A DNA stretch of 64,000 bases from Salirhabdus salicampi (lineage in GTDB: Bacteria > Bacillota > Bacilli > Bacillales > Alkalibacillaceae), in NCBI RefSeq assembly GCF_024259515.1, contig NZ_JANBWE010000002.1, positions 124,001 to 188,000 on the forward strand, given 5' to 3'. Positions 26,052 through 36,144 of this stretch are shown piece after piece; position 1 is the first letter of the stretch; each line of letters begins with the position of its first letter. The position numbers and the translations under genes are program-made. Below the pieces are notes generated by a model. That model had not been told where the DNA came from. It saw nothing but the letters and a program-made list of their open reading frames with translations, and did not search any database.

Positions 26052-28130
26052 CTATTGCTGTGCATCTTCTTTATAATCACAATTCACACATTGCACTTGA
26101 GTACCTTTTTTTCGTTTCTTTTCAACTAATAACCCTTTACACTTTGGACATGGGCGTTCAATAGGTTTATCCCATGAAACAAACTCACATTCCGGGAAGC
26201 GGTCACAACCGTAAAACGTTCTTCGTTTTTTCGATTTCCGTTCTACAATATTTCCTTCCTTGCAATTCGGGCATTTCACTCCGATTTCTTTTAATATTGG
26301 TTTTGTATTGCGACACTCGGGAAAGTTCGAGCAAGCAAGGAACTTTCCGTATCGGCCCATTTTATATACCATTTCATGGCCGCATTTCTCACAATCTTCA
26401 CCAGCTGGTTCATCTTTAATTTCTATTTTTTCCATTTCTTTTTCTGCTTTTTCAAGTCGTGGTTCAAAACCTTGATAAAAGCTATCAATAATTTTAACCC
26501 ATTTGTTCTTTCCTTCTTCTATACTATCTAAATCTGTTTCCATTTTAGCTGTAAAGTTAACATCGATAATTTCCGGAAAATATTCAGACATGATATCGGT
26601 CACAATTTCCCCAAGTTCTGTAGGTACGAAGCGCCGATTGTCTAACGCTACGTATCCTCTCCGTTGAATGGTATCCAAGGTAGGGGCGAATGTTGACGGG
26701 CGCCCAATCCCTAATTCTTCCAACGTCTTGACTAACCTTGCTTCCGTATAGCGAGGAGGCGGTTGAGTAAAGTGTTGATTAGGGTTTATTTTTTTCGCTT
26801 TTACCTTTGTGCCTTCCTCTAAAGGTGGGAGCAGTTTATCTTCTTCCTTCTTATTATCATCGTTTCCTTCGATATACACTTTCATAAAACCTTTAAACTT
26901 TACTTGAGAACCTGTTGCCCGAAACTCAACCTCATTGTTCACGAGGTGTGCTGTAACAGTATCTAAAATCGCTGGAGCCATTTGACTCGCAACGAAGCGC
27001 TCCCAAATGAGTTTGTAAAGTCTCAATTGATCTCTTGATAGTACTCCCTTTAATGACTTTGGGTCACGGAAGACGGAAGTTGGGCGAATAGCTTCGTGAG
27101 CATCTTGCGCCCCTTCTGTTTGCTTCTTTTTGCCTTTTCCAGCACTAAGAAACTCTTTGCCATAGGACTGCTCAATATAATTTGTTGCTTCCGTTTTCGC
27201 AGTATCAGAAACTCTCGTAGAATCGGTACGCATATACGTGATTAGACCAACTGTACCTTCCTTTTTCCCCAGGTCGATTCCTTCATATAACTGCTGTGCA
27301 ACCATCATCGTTTTCTTAGCCCGGAAATTCAACTTTCGAGCTGCTTCCTGTTGTAAGGATGACGTCGTAAATGGAGCTGATGGGTTTCGCCTGCGCTCCC
27401 GCTTATTCACCTTTGCTACGTTAAACTCATCACCTTTTAATTGATTTAAAACGTTGTCGACATCTTTTTTCGATTGAAGCTTTTCCTTTTTACCTTTTAA
27501 CCCGTAAAAAGCACCTTGAAAAGTGTCCTTACCCTTCAGAAAGTCTGCTTCAATTGTCCAATATTCCTCTGGTTTAAAGTTTTGGATTTCTTTTTCACGG
27601 TCTAAAACCAATCGAAGAGCTACTGATTGTACACGACCAGCACTAAGTCCTTTTTTTACTTTTTTCCATAAAATCGGACTAATGTTATAACCGACAAGGC
27701 GATCCAGAATTCGTCGAGCTTGCTGTGCATCAACTAAATTCATATTGATGTTACGCGGATGCTTAAAGGACTCCTTCACAGCATCTTTTGTAATTTCATT
27801 AAATACAACTCGACATTTTGATTTTTCATCAATATCAAGACTGTGGGCTAAGTGCCAAGCAATGGCTTCTCCCTCTCTATCAGGGTCGGCCGCTAAGTAT
27901 ACTTTCTTTGCTTTTTTTGCTTCCTTTTTTAATTCCTTAAGCACAGGGCCTTTACCGCGTATCGTAATATACTTCGGCTGAAAATTGTTATCAACATCAA
28001 CCCCAGTTTGACTTCTAGGTAAGTCACGAACGTGACCCATTGATGCTTTCACTTTATACTTTTTTCCTAAATATCGTTCAATTGTTTTTGCTTTTGCAGG
28101 TGATTCTACAATTACTAAATAATCTGCCAT
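26052..28130 (-). CDS. topA: TopA, DNA topoisomerase I
   Basis: Type IA topoisomerase relaxing negative supercoils, 692 residues from the ATG at 28130 ([22 protein letters not shown]), preceded by AGGAGGATGAAT. The Toprim domain has E9 and the DPDREGEA motif at 82-89. The catalytic Tyr299 lies in [12 protein letters not shown]. Three C-terminal four-Cys zinc-finger modules are visible (CEKCG...CSNFPEC, CPNC...CDRFPEC, CPKC...CVNC). It has its own promoter and terminator. Confidence 0.98.
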   Translation of the reverse strand: MADYLVIVESPAKAKTIERYLGKKYKVKASMGHVRDLPRSQTGVDVDNNFQPKYITIRGKGPVLKELKKEAKKAKKVYLAADPDREGEAIAWHLAHSLDIDEKSKCRVVFNEITKDAVKESFKHPRNINMNLVDAQQARRILDRLVGYNISPILWKKVKKGLSAGRVQSVALRLVLDREKEIQNFKPEEYWTIEADFLKGKDTFQGAFYGLKGKKEKLQSKKDVDNVLNQLKGDEFNVAKVNKRERRRNPSAPFTTSSLQQEAARKLNFRAKKTMMVAQQLYEGIDLGKKEGTVGLITYMRTDSTRVSDTAKTEATNYIEQSYGKEFLSAGKGKKKQTEGAQDAHEAIRPTSVFRDPKSLKGVLSRDQLRLYKLIWERFVASQMAPAILDTVTAHLVNNEVEFRATGSQVKFKGFMKVYIEGNDDNKKEEDKLLPPLEEGTKVKAKKINPNQHFTQPPPRYTEARLVKTLEELGIGRPSTFAPTLDTIQRRGYVALDNRRFVPTELGEIVTDIMSEYFPEIIDVNFTAKMETDLDSIEEGKNKWVKIIDSFYQGFEPRLEKAEKEMEKIEIKDEPAGEDCEKCGHEMVYKMGRYGKFLACSNFPECRNTKPILKEIGVKCPNCKEGNIVERKSKKRRTFYGCDRFPECEFVSWDKPIERPCPKCKGLLVEKKRKKGTQVQCVNCDYKEDAQQ

Positions 28131-28203
28131 ATTCATCCTCCTAAGAGGGTATTCATTTTTTTAATGCGTTTTCGTACATAATTACTTATGATAAATCTTC
28201 CCT

Positions 28204-28233
28204 ATTATTGAATACTTTTTATGAATTTGTCAA
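28204..28233 (-). promoter_or_regulatory. Promoter of topA
   Basis: Minus-strand TTGACA (28228-28233), 18-bp spacer, AATAAT (28204-28209), in the dprA-topA gap. The remaining leader up to topA is about 70 nt and holds no other visible signal. Confidence 0.72.
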
Positions 28234-28242
28234 ACAGTTTTC

Positions 28243-29181
28243 TTAAAAAGAATCGTAATCCTTAACAAATTGACAGCCATTTTCACCTATATCCCAACGA
28301 TATTTTTCATTCTCCCAATATTCCAACAATTGTCTAGGATCATCAACTAAATTGGCTCCTTCTTGAATTAATTGATGACAGCCGCGGGAGTATTCAGAGA
28401 AAATAGAATCGGGGACAGCAAAAAGGTCCCGGCCCTGTTCTAATGCACATTCAGCCGTTATAAACGTTCCACTTTTTTCTTTTGCTTCAACAATTAACGT
28501 TCCAAACGAAAGTCCACTCACAATTCGATTGCGCTCTGGAAATTGCCATCGTTTTGGGGGTGTATCAGGAGGGTATTCAGAAAGCAATAAGTGGTTTTTC
28601 CCAATCTCTCGAAATAAACCCTCATGTTGTCTTGGGTATATGTAGTGAAAACCGTGACCTAACACGGCAATTGTCTTTCCATTATATTTCATTGTAACTT
28701 GGTGTGCATACGAATCCATACCTTGAGCCAATCCACTCACAATCGTCCAACCGTGTTGGGCTAGGGGTCTTACAAAATGTTCGACCTTTTTCAACCCTTG
28801 TTTAGAAGGGTGTCGAGTACCTACGATAGAAAAATGAGGGGTTCTCTTTAAAAGTTGAGCATCCCCTTTTAGATAAAGGAGAACTGGTGGATCGGGAATT
28901 TCTTTTAATAAGGTAGGATATATCGGATTTCTAAACGTAATAACACCATAATTATTTATATCTTTTTCCACCTGTTTTCGGATGTGATGGTTATGAATTC
29001 CGTTATGAATTACCGACGCGTTTACCTTTGGTAAATGAAATAGTTGTTGTAAATCCTCAACGGAGAATTGATAGATATTTGATAAATTAGGATCAAGTTT
29101 TAGCCATGTTCTTATCATCTTACGACCTACTCCTTGAATGCGGTGCAGATGACAGATCCGAATGTCTGTTTCCAACACCAT
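28243..29181 (-). CDS. dprA: DprA (Smf), DNA-processing protein
   Basis: 312 residues. The Rossmann-like core shows FSIVGTRHPSKQGLKK, IVSGLAQGMDSYAHQ and FPERNRIVSGLSFGTLIVEA, the DprA signatures. The N-terminal region (HLHRIQGVGRKMIRTWL) resembles the SAM/HhH-like domain. It loads RecA onto incoming single-stranded DNA during transformation and is widely conserved even in organisms not shown to be competent. Start ATG 29181 is followed closely by in-frame GTG and TTG, so the exact start may differ by one or two codons. Confidence 0.94.
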   Translation of the reverse strand: MVLETDIRICHLHRIQGVGRKMIRTWLKLDPNLSNIYQFSVEDLQQLFHLPKVNASVIHNGIHNHHIRKQVEKDINNYGVITFRNPIYPTLLKEIPDPPVLLYLKGDAQLLKRTPHFSIVGTRHPSKQGLKKVEHFVRPLAQHGWTIVSGLAQGMDSYAHQVTMKYNGKTIAVLGHGFHYIYPRQHEGLFREIGKNHLLLSEYPPDTPPKRWQFPERNRIVSGLSFGTLIVEAKEKSGTFITAECALEQGRDLFAVPDSIFSEYSRGCHQLIQEGANLVDDPRQLLEYWENEKYRWDIGENGCQFVKDYDSF

Positions 29182-29206
29182 CCTAAATTACACCTCCTAA
29201 TATAGA

Positions 29207-29240
29207 TAACAGCCCCCGAGTCATTACACGGGAGCTGTTA
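29207..29240 (-). terminator. Hairpin between sucD and dprA, possible attenuator
   Basis: Minus-strand arms TAACAGCTCCCG and CGGGGGCTGTTA (with a G-T pair) form a long GC-rich stem around about ten bases. Only ATCTATATTAGG follows, with no U-run, so it may stabilise the sucCD transcript end or attenuate read-through rather than fully terminate. Confidence 0.55.
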
Positions 29241-29248
29241 CTCAATTC

Positions 29249-30151
29249 TTAGTGGGTTTTACATTTATCGTATAAACCATTTTCTTTTAAAACTTCAATC
29301 AATGTTTCTCCCATTACTGATGGTGTTTCAGCAACTTGAATACCACATTCGTTCATGACACGAATTTTTTCATCAGCTGTACCTTTTCCACCTGAAATAA
29401 TGGCTCCAGCGTGTCCCATGCGTTTTCCAGGAGGGGCTGTACGACCTCCGATAAAGCCGACAACAGGTTTCGTCATATTCGCTTTCACCCATTCCGCAGC
29501 TTCTTCCTCAGCAGTACCACCAATTTCTCCAATCATAATAACAGCTTCCGTATCTGCATCTTCATTAAATGCTTTTAACACATCAATAAAGTCGGTTCCG
29601 TTTACTGGGTCTCCACCAATGCCCACTGCCGTAGATTGACCAATTCCTGCTTCAGATAATTGGTGAACCGCTTCATATGTCAAAGTTCCAGAACGGGAAA
29701 CGACACCTACGTGGCCCTTTTTATGAATGTATCCTGGCATAATACCAATTTTACATTCTTCCGGTGTAATCACACCTGGACAGTTTGGTCCTACTAGACG
29801 TGTTTTCTTTCCTTCCATATAACGTTTCACTTTGACCATATCCATAACCGGAATATGTTCAGTAATACAAATTACTAAATCTAATTCTGCGTCAACGCCT
29901 TCTAAGATAGCATCAGCGGCAAATGGTGCTGGTACGTATACAACAGAAACGTTTGCTCCTGTCGCATTTACCGCTTCTTCAACCGTATTAAATACGGGAA
30001 CCCCTTCAACTTCTGTACCACCCTTACCAGGTGTTACACCGCCTACAATTTTTGTTCCGTACTCTAACATTTGTTTTGTATGAAAAAGTGCTGTAGAACC
30101 AGTAATTCCTTGCACAATTACTTTTGTATCTTGGTTAATATATACGCTCAT
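29249..30151 (-). CDS. sucD: SucD, succinyl-CoA synthetase alpha subunit
   Basis: 300 residues. N-terminal CoA-binding Rossmann domain ([19 protein letters not shown]) and C-terminal ligase domain with the phospho-histidine H247 ([14 protein letters not shown]). It forms the alpha-beta enzyme with SucC, making ATP or GTP from succinyl-CoA in the TCA cycle. It follows sucC by 22 nt. Confidence 0.98.
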   Translation of the reverse strand: MSVYINQDTKVIVQGITGSTALFHTKQMLEYGTKIVGGVTPGKGGTEVEGVPVFNTVEEAVNATGANVSVVYVPAPFAADAILEGVDAELDLVICITEHIPVMDMVKVKRYMEGKKTRLVGPNCPGVITPEECKIGIMPGYIHKKGHVGVVSRSGTLTYEAVHQLSEAGIGQSTAVGIGGDPVNGTDFIDVLKAFNEDADTEAVIMIGEIGGTAEEEAAEWVKANMTKPVVGFIGGRTAPPGKRMGHAGAIISGGKGTADEKIRVMNECGIQVAETPSVMGETLIEVLKENGLYDKCKTH

Positions 30152-30173
30152 CCTTATCCCCGCCTTTCATTCA

Positions 30174-31334
30174 TTACTTCACAAGTTCAACAATTTTTTG
30201 TGCACCGTCAGCCATAGAATCAGCAGACGTTATATTTAATCCAGATTCCTCAAGGATTTTCTTACCCGCGTCCACATTCGTACCTTCTAGACGTACAACT
30301 AACGGTAGCTCTAGTCCAACTTGCTTCGTAGCTTCTACGACACCTTCCGCAATTACATCACATTTCATAATGCCACCGAAAATGTTAACAAAAATACCTT
30401 TAACGTTATCATCTGATAAAATGATTTTAAAGGCTTCCGTTACTTTTTCGGTAGTTGCTCCACCGCCCACATCAAGGAAGTTGGCGGGTTCTCCACCGTA
30501 ATGTTTAATCGTGTCCATTGTTGCCATAGCAAGGCCTGCACCGTTAACCATACAACCAATGTTTCCATCTAAGGCAATATAACTTAAATCATATTTAGAT
30601 GCTTCAATTTCTTTTGGATCCTCTTCATCAAGGTCACGGAACTCTAAAATGTCTTTTTGACGGAATAAAGCGTTATCATCAAAGTTTAACTTCGCATCAA
30701 GAGCCATGACATTCCCGTCACCTGTTGTAACTAATGGGTTAATTTCCGCGATTGAACAATCTTTTTCCACGAACACTTTATATAAGCCCATCATAAATTT
30801 CACGGCTTTTGAAACTAGTTCCTTCGGTATATTAATATTAAATGCTAGTCTTCTTGCTTGATATGGCATTAGGCCTGTAACAGGGTCAATGACTTCTTTG
30901 AATATTTTTTCCGGTGTCTCTGCTGCTACTTCTTCAATCTCTGTCCCACCTTCTTCGGAGGCCATCATAACAACCCGGGAAGTAGCACGATCTAATACTA
31001 GACCAATATAATACTCCTTTTGTATGTCACAACCTTCTTCAATTAGTAAGCGTTTCACTTCCTTACCTTCAGGTCCTGTTTGGTGTGTGACTAACGTCTT
31101 ACCTAATATTTCGTCGGCATATGTACGAACTTCGTCTACACTTTTCGCAACTTTTACACCGCCTGCTTTACCTCTACCACCAGCATGGATTTGTGCTTTT
31201 ACAACGGATACTTTAGATCCTAAAGCCTTTGCAGCCTCAACAGCTTCATCAACAGTAAAAGCAACACGGCCATTGGGAACGGCTACTCCGTAGCTTCGTA
31301 ATATTTCTTTCCCTTGATACTCGTGAATGTTCAT
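30174..31334 (-). CDS. sucC: SucC, succinyl-CoA synthetase beta subunit
   Basis: 386 residues from the ATG at 31334 ([17 protein letters not shown]), preceded by GGGAGGATGGAAG. The ATP-grasp region ([19 protein letters not shown]) lies near the N-terminus, and the C-terminal ligase region shows [17 protein letters not shown]. Partner of SucD. An upstream ATG at 31352 would add six residues but lies at the SD. Confidence 0.98.
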   Translation of the reverse strand: MNIHEYQGKEILRSYGVAVPNGRVAFTVDEAVEAAKALGSKVSVVKAQIHAGGRGKAGGVKVAKSVDEVRTYADEILGKTLVTHQTGPEGKEVKRLLIEEGCDIQKEYYIGLVLDRATSRVVMMASEEGGTEIEEVAAETPEKIFKEVIDPVTGLMPYQARRLAFNINIPKELVSKAVKFMMGLYKVFVEKDCSIAEINPLVTTGDGNVMALDAKLNFDDNALFRQKDILEFRDLDEEDPKEIEASKYDLSYIALDGNIGCMVNGAGLAMATMDTIKHYGGEPANFLDVGGGATTEKVTEAFKIILSDDNVKGIFVNIFGGIMKCDVIAEGVVEATKQVGLELPLVVRLEGTNVDAGKKILEESGLNITSADSMADGAQKIVELVK

Positions 31335-31368
31335 CTTCCATCCTCCCATCAATTGTTACTGCATGTAC

Positions 31369-31413
31369 ATTTTAGTAGATTTGCTTTGAAATTGTCCACA
31401 CTTTCACATTATA
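31369..31413 (-). promoter_or_regulatory. Promoter region of sucCD
   Basis: Minus-strand TGGACA (31393-31398), 18-bp spacer, TAAAAT (31369-31374). A second possible -10, TATAAT (31408-31413), lies upstream but with only a weak -35. Both are in the gap between the ylqH homologue and sucC. Confidence 0.55.
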
Positions 31414-31454
31414 CAGAATCTTTTCACGATTTAAAAGCAGGAATGAAAACATTT

Positions 31455-31733
31455 TCACGCTTTCTGCTTCTTATCTACCTTGTAAATAAAGGCAAACACT
31501 TCTGCAACCACCTCATATAATTCTTCTGGAATTTTTTCGTTAATCGACAATTCCCCTAATAATTCGGTAAGTGTTTCATCTTCATATACAGGGATATTAT
31601 GATCATTCGCTTTCTCTATCATATTTTCAGCTACATATCCTTCTCCCTTTGCTATAACTCGGGGTGAATCATCTTTCTTTTCTTCGTAGCGTAATGCAAA
31701 TGCTGACTTTTGTTCCCTTTTTTGATCCTTCAT
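31455..31733 (-). CDS. ylqH: YlqH, FlhB C-terminal-domain-like protein
   Basis: 92 residues from the ATG at 31733 (MKDQKREQKSAFALRY), which overlaps the ylqG stop (ATGA). It corresponds to the cytoplasmic FlhB_C part after the NPTH site: AFALRYEEKKDDSPRVIAKGEGYVAENMIEKAN lines up with the FlhB stretch VAIKYDEEKASAPYVIAKGVDYVALKIREVA, and the ending VVAEVFAFIYKVDKK with AVAEVLAYVYQTENK. No membrane part and no NPTH. In other bacteria FlhB_C-like proteins (FlhX type) can partly replace the FlhB C-domain; whether this one does is inference. Confidence 0.88.
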   Translation of the reverse strand: MKDQKREQKSAFALRYEEKKDDSPRVIAKGEGYVAENMIEKANDHNIPVYEDETLTELLGELSINEKIPEELYEVVAEVFAFIYKVDKKQKA

Positions 31734-33265
31734 ATTTTGAAATCTACTCCTTGTGCGGTCCATTTCGGTGGAGACTCCTGCACATTTTCCTCATTTTCAT
31801 CTAAAGTTGTGACTCTTATATACGTCAGTGTGTATCCCACCTGCTTAATACGATCTTTCAACGTCTTTTCTAACATTTGGATAGACGCTTGAATACGATT
31901 GGGCTCTTCATTATGAATTACCATGAAAATATTGCGGTTTTGAATGTTTAAATCAATGATTGTTTCACGAAGTTCACCTAACATTAAATAAAATACGATG
32001 TGACAATAATCTGAAGAAATGCGCCGATTTTCATCCTTTTTTCCTTCGTATGTCATGTATGCATCCTTTCCCATCCCAAATAATGTATTAGGTAACGGGA
32101 TTTGGAGGAAAAATTCTTCCCGGGTTTCAGTTGAAGCAAAATGAATTCCATTGAGGAGATCCATGGCCTTGCTGTATAAAGATTGTTGCTCCATAGGGAC
32201 TTGTTGACTGACGAGTTGTAAAAGATTCAAAAGAAATGGGTAATCTTGACGCCATACGTTACTACGGTTCGGCCGTAATAAATCAATTAACCACCTTATT
32301 TTGAAAAAGAACTGTTCCGTTGTGGTAACACGCAGAAAATTACTTGACATTAATCCATGGACTATCCACCGGCGGAGAATAACCTGTTCACCATCGTGTT
32401 CAGTAAATTGCAAATGACTCATGAAAGTCTTCAATAACTCATCTACTTGTCCTAGTTGATATGGTAAATTTGATAGATTCTCGCTTTGTTTCAAATGATA
32501 ATCTTTCCATTGTTGTTGCCACTCCCCAAAAGACACATCCGATTTAATCCAATTCACATTTTGTAGTAAACGAAATGTCGTGTCAGACTGCCGTTCTAAT
32601 TCGGTGTAGATCTGTTTTGTCAGGGCACTGGAGACAGGCTCTACTTCATTTTGAAAGAAAAGAGAAAGGAGTGATCGAAGTTGGTGGCTATATCCTTCTC
32701 CTGTACCGTTACGTTGCAACGTTTTATATATGATCTCTAACTGATCATACATAGATATATCCGGAAATAAGTGGGTTGTGAGTCCGTTCAAAACTTGTTG
32801 TTTAACCGGTAACCCTCTTTTGAGTAATTCAATTAATACAACCTCAGCTTTCGAATCTGTTTGCTTTTCCAATAAATCAAAGGCTTGTAACAACATATCC
32901 AGACGTAATGGAATCTGTTCACGTAAAACAGCAGAAACGACACGCAACCGGGTATGAGTACTCTTTAAACCAAGCCTCTCCAACAGTACAGCAGCCGCTT
33001 CTTCCTTCTTCTTCACAACCTTATCACTGAAAACCTGTAACGTAATTTGGGGATGAGTTTGATTTACACGAAATAAGTATGAATTATTCACTTGCAAATG
33101 ACGTTCAAGTTGAGCAATGACCTGCTTATTTCCCAGATGAATCATCGCCTTATTTTCCGGAAAAAACTTTATCACTTTCCCTCTCACGATTTGACCTTCT
33201 TTTAATGTTAAAGGTGCCTTTTGCTGAATGCGGCGTAAGTGATCAACGGTTTGGAGTTTGTCCAT
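31730..33265 (-). CDS. ylqG: YlqG-like protein, possibly FliK-like at the C-terminus
   Basis: 511 residues, at the place of B. subtilis ylqG (function unknown to me). There is no signal peptide or membrane helix. The N-terminal ~75 residues (LKEGQIVRGKVIKFFPENKAMIHLG...) look like a small beta domain seen at the start of some FliK-like proteins. The middle is helical and the C-terminal ~90 residues (CHIVFYLMLGELRETIIDLNIQNRNIFMVIHNEEPNRIQASIQMLEKTLKDRI) recall a hook-length-control domain. It is translationally coupled to ylqH, an FlhB-domain gene, which supports a type III export-related role; this is inference. Confidence 0.75.
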   Translation of the reverse strand: MDKLQTVDHLRRIQQKAPLTLKEGQIVRGKVIKFFPENKAMIHLGNKQVIAQLERHLQVNNSYLFRVNQTHPQITLQVFSDKVVKKKEEAAAVLLERLGLKSTHTRLRVVSAVLREQIPLRLDMLLQAFDLLEKQTDSKAEVVLIELLKRGLPVKQQVLNGLTTHLFPDISMYDQLEIIYKTLQRNGTGEGYSHQLRSLLSLFFQNEVEPVSSALTKQIYTELERQSDTTFRLLQNVNWIKSDVSFGEWQQQWKDYHLKQSENLSNLPYQLGQVDELLKTFMSHLQFTEHDGEQVILRRWIVHGLMSSNFLRVTTTEQFFFKIRWLIDLLRPNRSNVWRQDYPFLLNLLQLVSQQVPMEQQSLYSKAMDLLNGIHFASTETREEFFLQIPLPNTLFGMGKDAYMTYEGKKDENRRISSDYCHIVFYLMLGELRETIIDLNIQNRNIFMVIHNEEPNRIQASIQMLEKTLKDRIKQVGYTLTYIRVTTLDENEENVQESPPKWTAQGVDFKI

Positions 33266-33277
33266 TCCGCTTCCCTC

Positions 33278-34057
33278 CTATTTTTTCATTAATGCTTGTT
33301 GTACTGGTGCAAAGGAGAAACGGTGGTAAGGTGATGGTCCATATTGTTGTAATGCTGTTATATGATCTTTTGTTCCGTATCCAACGTTCGAGTTAAAGTG
33401 ATAGCTTGGGAATTCCTTATGTATCTCCTCCATAAACCGATCCCTCGTAACTTTGGCTAATATACTTGCTGCAGCAATGGAAACACTTTTTTGGTCTCCT
33501 TTTGTTAATGATTGTTGCGGAATTGCGACATCCCGTAACGGAACTGCATCAATTAATAAAGAATCAGGTTTTGGCGATAACTGTCCTATTGCCTCTTTCA
33601 TTGCAAATATTGTAGCTTGATAAATGTTGATATCATCAATTTGTTGATTGTTTGCAATACCGATTCCATATGTAACAGCGTTTTCTTTAATATACGTATA
33701 ATAGGTTTCTCGTTTCTCTTTTGATAACTTTTTTGAATCATCGAGTCCTTCTAAATAAAAATTTTGTGGTAGCACTACTGCTGCCGCTACTACAGGTCCG
33801 GCCAATGGCCCACGTCCTACTTCATCTATACCCGCAGTATATTGCATACCATTTGCCCACTCTTGTTTTTCATAGGCTAACATTCTTTCAAACTTCTCTT
33901 GCAAAGCCTTTTTTTCAGCTAGTTTTTTTTCAAATTTATGAATAAGGGCTTGTACCCCTTTTCGCTCATCATGCTTAAATTGCTGCCATTCTTCTTCTGT
34001 AAAATATCCTTGTTCTAATTGTTGTTTTATTTGTGTAATGGTTTTTGTCTCTTTCAT
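33278..34057 (-). CDS. rnhB: RnhB, ribonuclease HII
   Basis: 259 residues. An N-terminal extension of about 70 residues (helical, typical of Bacillus RNase HII) precedes the catalytic domain starting YTAGIDEVGRGPLAGPVVAAAV, with acidic residues D78 and E79; further acidic site in SLLIDAVPL. TKGDQKSVSIAAASILAKVTRD is the second conserved block. It removes ribonucleotides from DNA. Confidence 0.97.
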   Translation of the reverse strand: MKETKTITQIKQQLEQGYFTEEEWQQFKHDERKGVQALIHKFEKKLAEKKALQEKFERMLAYEKQEWANGMQYTAGIDEVGRGPLAGPVVAAAVVLPQNFYLEGLDDSKKLSKEKRETYYTYIKENAVTYGIGIANNQQIDDINIYQATIFAMKEAIGQLSPKPDSLLIDAVPLRDVAIPQQSLTKGDQKSVSIAAASILAKVTRDRFMEEIHKEFPSYHFNSNVGYGTKDHITALQQYGPSPYHRFSFAPVQQALMKK

Positions 34058-34093
34058 TTCGCTCCCCCCTCATGTACTATATCGTCTTTATTC

Positions 34094-34134
34094 AAAAAAG
34101 ATAAAGGCATACACCCTTTGGATGCATGCCTGCC
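34094..34134 (-). terminator. Rho-independent terminator after rbgA
   Basis: Minus-strand arms AGGCATGCATCC and GGTGTATGCCT around AAAG, followed by TTATCTTTTTT. It begins right after the rbgA stop, so rnhB downstream may be transcribed separately or by read-through. Confidence 0.8.
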
Positions 34135-34135
34135 G

Positions 34136-34987
34136 TTATGATTCATATGGTCGATCAAAGGTTACTTTTCCTAAATGTCCCGCACGTAAGTCACGAATAA
34201 TAACATCTGCAGTTTTTTCATAATCAACGACACCACCAGGACCAATACAACCGCGTTTTTTACCGATGTAGTCAAACCAAGACGCTATATCCTCTGATTC
34301 AAATTGATTACCATATCGTTCTTCAAGACGGTATGAATAATGCTTTCTAAAATACTGTAATACGTATACAGCGATATCATCCATAGGAAGGATTTGATCT
34401 TTTATCGTTCCAATTGCCGCTAACTTTTTACCTATTTCTTGATCTTCGAATTTAGGCCAAAGAATTCCTGGTGTATCTAATAATTCAAAGTCCTTTTTCA
34501 CTTTGATCCACTGTTGCTGTTTTGTTACTCCTGGCTTATCTCCTGTTTTTGCTATTCTCTTTTTAGCTAGGCGATTGATAACGGTCGATTTCCCTACATT
34601 CGGAATACCTAAAATCATTGCTCGAATCGGCCTAGGTTTAATCCCTTTTTTGATTAGCCGTTCTAACTTATGTTGCCCAAGGGCTTTTGCTTCTTTAACT
34701 AACTTTTGGATATCATTTGCTTCATGTGCATTTAAAGCTAATGCAGGAACATCACGCTCCTGAAAGTAAGTTAACCAGTCATTCGTTAAGGATGGGTCTG
34801 CTAAATCCTTTTTCATTAGCACAATCATCTTTTCCTTCTGCCCTAATACATCATGTAACATTGGGTTTTGCGAGGATACAGGGACACGTGCGTCCACTAA
34901 TTCTATTACAAAGTCAACTAATTTTAATTTTTCTTCAACTTCTCGCTTCGCTTTAGCCATATGGCCCGGAAACCATTGAATCGTCAC
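34136..34987 (-). CDS. rbgA: RbgA (YlqF), ribosome biogenesis GTPase
   Basis: Circularly permuted GTPase needed late in 50S assembly, 283 residues from GTG 34987 (MTIQWFPGHMAKAKREV after initiation), with AGGTGATAATC upstream. The G4 motif MKKD (58-61) comes before G1 GIPNVGKS (127-134), and G3 DTPGILWP follows; this order is the hallmark of the family. It is next to rplS/lepB as in many Bacilli. Confidence 0.97.
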   Translation of the reverse strand: MTIQWFPGHMAKAKREVEEKLKLVDFVIELVDARVPVSSQNPMLHDVLGQKEKMIVLMKKDLADPSLTNDWLTYFQERDVPALALNAHEANDIQKLVKEAKALGQHKLERLIKKGIKPRPIRAMILGIPNVGKSTVINRLAKKRIAKTGDKPGVTKQQQWIKVKKDFELLDTPGILWPKFEDQEIGKKLAAIGTIKDQILPMDDIAVYVLQYFRKHYSYRLEERYGNQFESEDIASWFDYIGKKRGCIGPGGVVDYEKTADVIIRDLRAGHLGKVTFDRPYES

Positions 34988-35002
34988 GATTATCACCTAC
35001 CG

Positions 35003-35560
35003 TTAATTTACAGTACCGATACGTTTAAAAGGCCAATAAATAAAATGTGCTTCCCCAACTAGTTGATCTAACGGGATTAATCCTAAAATACGGCTATCGG
35101 TTGAATTTGGACGATTATCCCCTAATACTAGTACATAGTCTTCAGGAATTTCTCGATAGTTACCTGGGAGGTCTGGTAGAGAAAAGTCACGTGTAAAGTA
35201 AAAGTATTGTTGTTCACTTATTCGTGATTGTTCCACATATGGTTCCTTTACAATATTTCCATTCACATATAAATTACCGTCTTTATATTCAATATGTTCA
35301 CCAGGTAATCCAATAATACGCTTAATATAATCCGTTTCCTTCGTTGCACGGAATACAACGATATCAAAGCGTTCTGGTTCACCAACTATGTAACTTAACC
35401 GATTCACAATTAGGTAGTCACCGTTTTTTAATGTAGGAAGCATGGATGGACCATCAACGACGATGGGTGCCAATAAAAAGAAACGAATGATGAACGCGAG
35501 CACGGCAGCGAACAAAATCGTTTTTATCCATTTTCTTAAACTAGATGCTTTTTGGGACAT
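35003..35560 (-). CDS. lepB: Signal peptidase I (SipS/LepB type)
   Basis: 185 residues, short Gram-positive form with one N-terminal membrane helix (about 13-34). The catalytic dyad is Ser39 (VDGPSMLPTL) and Lys80 (DYIKRIIGLPG); box E appears as LVLGDNRPNSTDSRILG. It cleaves Sec/Tat signal peptides on the outer membrane face. In B. subtilis sipS is elsewhere, but lepB between rplS and rbgA is common in other Bacillaceae. Confidence 0.96.
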   Translation of the reverse strand: MSQKASSLRKWIKTILFAAVLAFIIRFFLLAPIVVDGPSMLPTLKNGDYLIVNRLSYIVGEPERFDIVVFRATKETDYIKRIIGLPGEHIEYKDGNLYVNGNIVKEPYVEQSRISEQQYFYFTRDFSLPDLPGNYREIPEDYVLVLGDNRPNSTDSRILGLIPLDQLVGEAHFIYWPFKRIGTVN

Positions 35561-35618
35561 TCTATTTATTTCCCTCCACGTTATCGTTCCTGTTGTTTCT
35601 CGTCATCTTTATTATACT

Positions 35619-35650
35619 AAAAAAAGGGGCTTGAAGATACAAGCCCCTTT
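35619..35650 (-). terminator. Rho-independent terminator after rplS
   Basis: Minus-strand arms AAGGGGCTTG and CAAGCCCCTT around TATCTT, followed by TTTTT. A TATAAT (35611-35616) just downstream could be the -10 of a lepB promoter, although no convincing -35 is seen. Confidence 0.9.
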
Positions 35651-35666
35651 GTCTTTTAAACTGTTA

Positions 35667-36011
35667 TTAACGAATTTCTTTAATACGAGCTGCTTTACCA
35701 CGTAGATTACGTAGGTAGTAAAGTTTAGCACGACGTACTTTACCACGACGAGTACGTTCGATTTTCTCGATTCTTGGTGAATGTACAGGGAATGTACGTT
35801 CAACACCTACACCGTAAGAAATTTTACGCACTGTAAACGTTTCGCTAATTCCGCCACCACGGCGTTTAATGACAACACCTTCGAACACCTGAATACGCTC
35901 ACGGTTACCCTCAACAACTTTTACGTGAACTTTTACAGTATCACCAGGACGAAAGTCTGGATGATCAGTACGAAGTTGGTCTTTTGTAAGATTCTCGATA
36001 AGTTTTTGCAT
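35667..36011 (-). CDS. rplS: 50S ribosomal protein L19
   Basis: 114 residues. [45 protein letters not shown] is the L19 N-terminus (residues 1-45), and the arginine/lysine-rich C-terminus [22 protein letters not shown] is typical. SD GAAGGAGTGAGCAGTA precedes the ATG. Confidence 0.99.
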   Translation of the reverse strand: MQKLIENLTKDQLRTDHPDFRPGDTVKVHVKVVEGNRERIQVFEGVVIKRRGGGISETFTVRKISYGVGVERTFPVHSPRIEKIERTRRGKVRRAKLYYLRNLRGKAARIKEIR

Positions 36012-36134
36012 TACTGCTCACTCCTTCCACACGAATGTTCTTGCCTTAAATCTCTAGCAGCGGAACATTGTTTATTCCTTAAGTACACACTTAAGCACAA
36101 AAATAAATATATCATAATGCTTAACATGTTGCAA
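36012..36134 (-). promoter_or_regulatory. rplS promoter and structured leader (L19-leader candidate)
   Basis: Minus-strand promoter TTGCAA (36129-36134), 17-bp spacer, TATATT (36106-36111) with a TG before the -10. The ~90-nt leader contains a CTTAAG...CTTAAG hairpin and pairing segments (AATGTTCCG, AACATTCG, TGTGGAAGG) reaching into the SD. Firmicutes L19 genes have a known autoregulatory leader RNA; that this is one is inferred from place and potential structure, not shown by an alignment. Confidence 0.55.
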
Positions 36135-36144
36135 TATTATGTTG

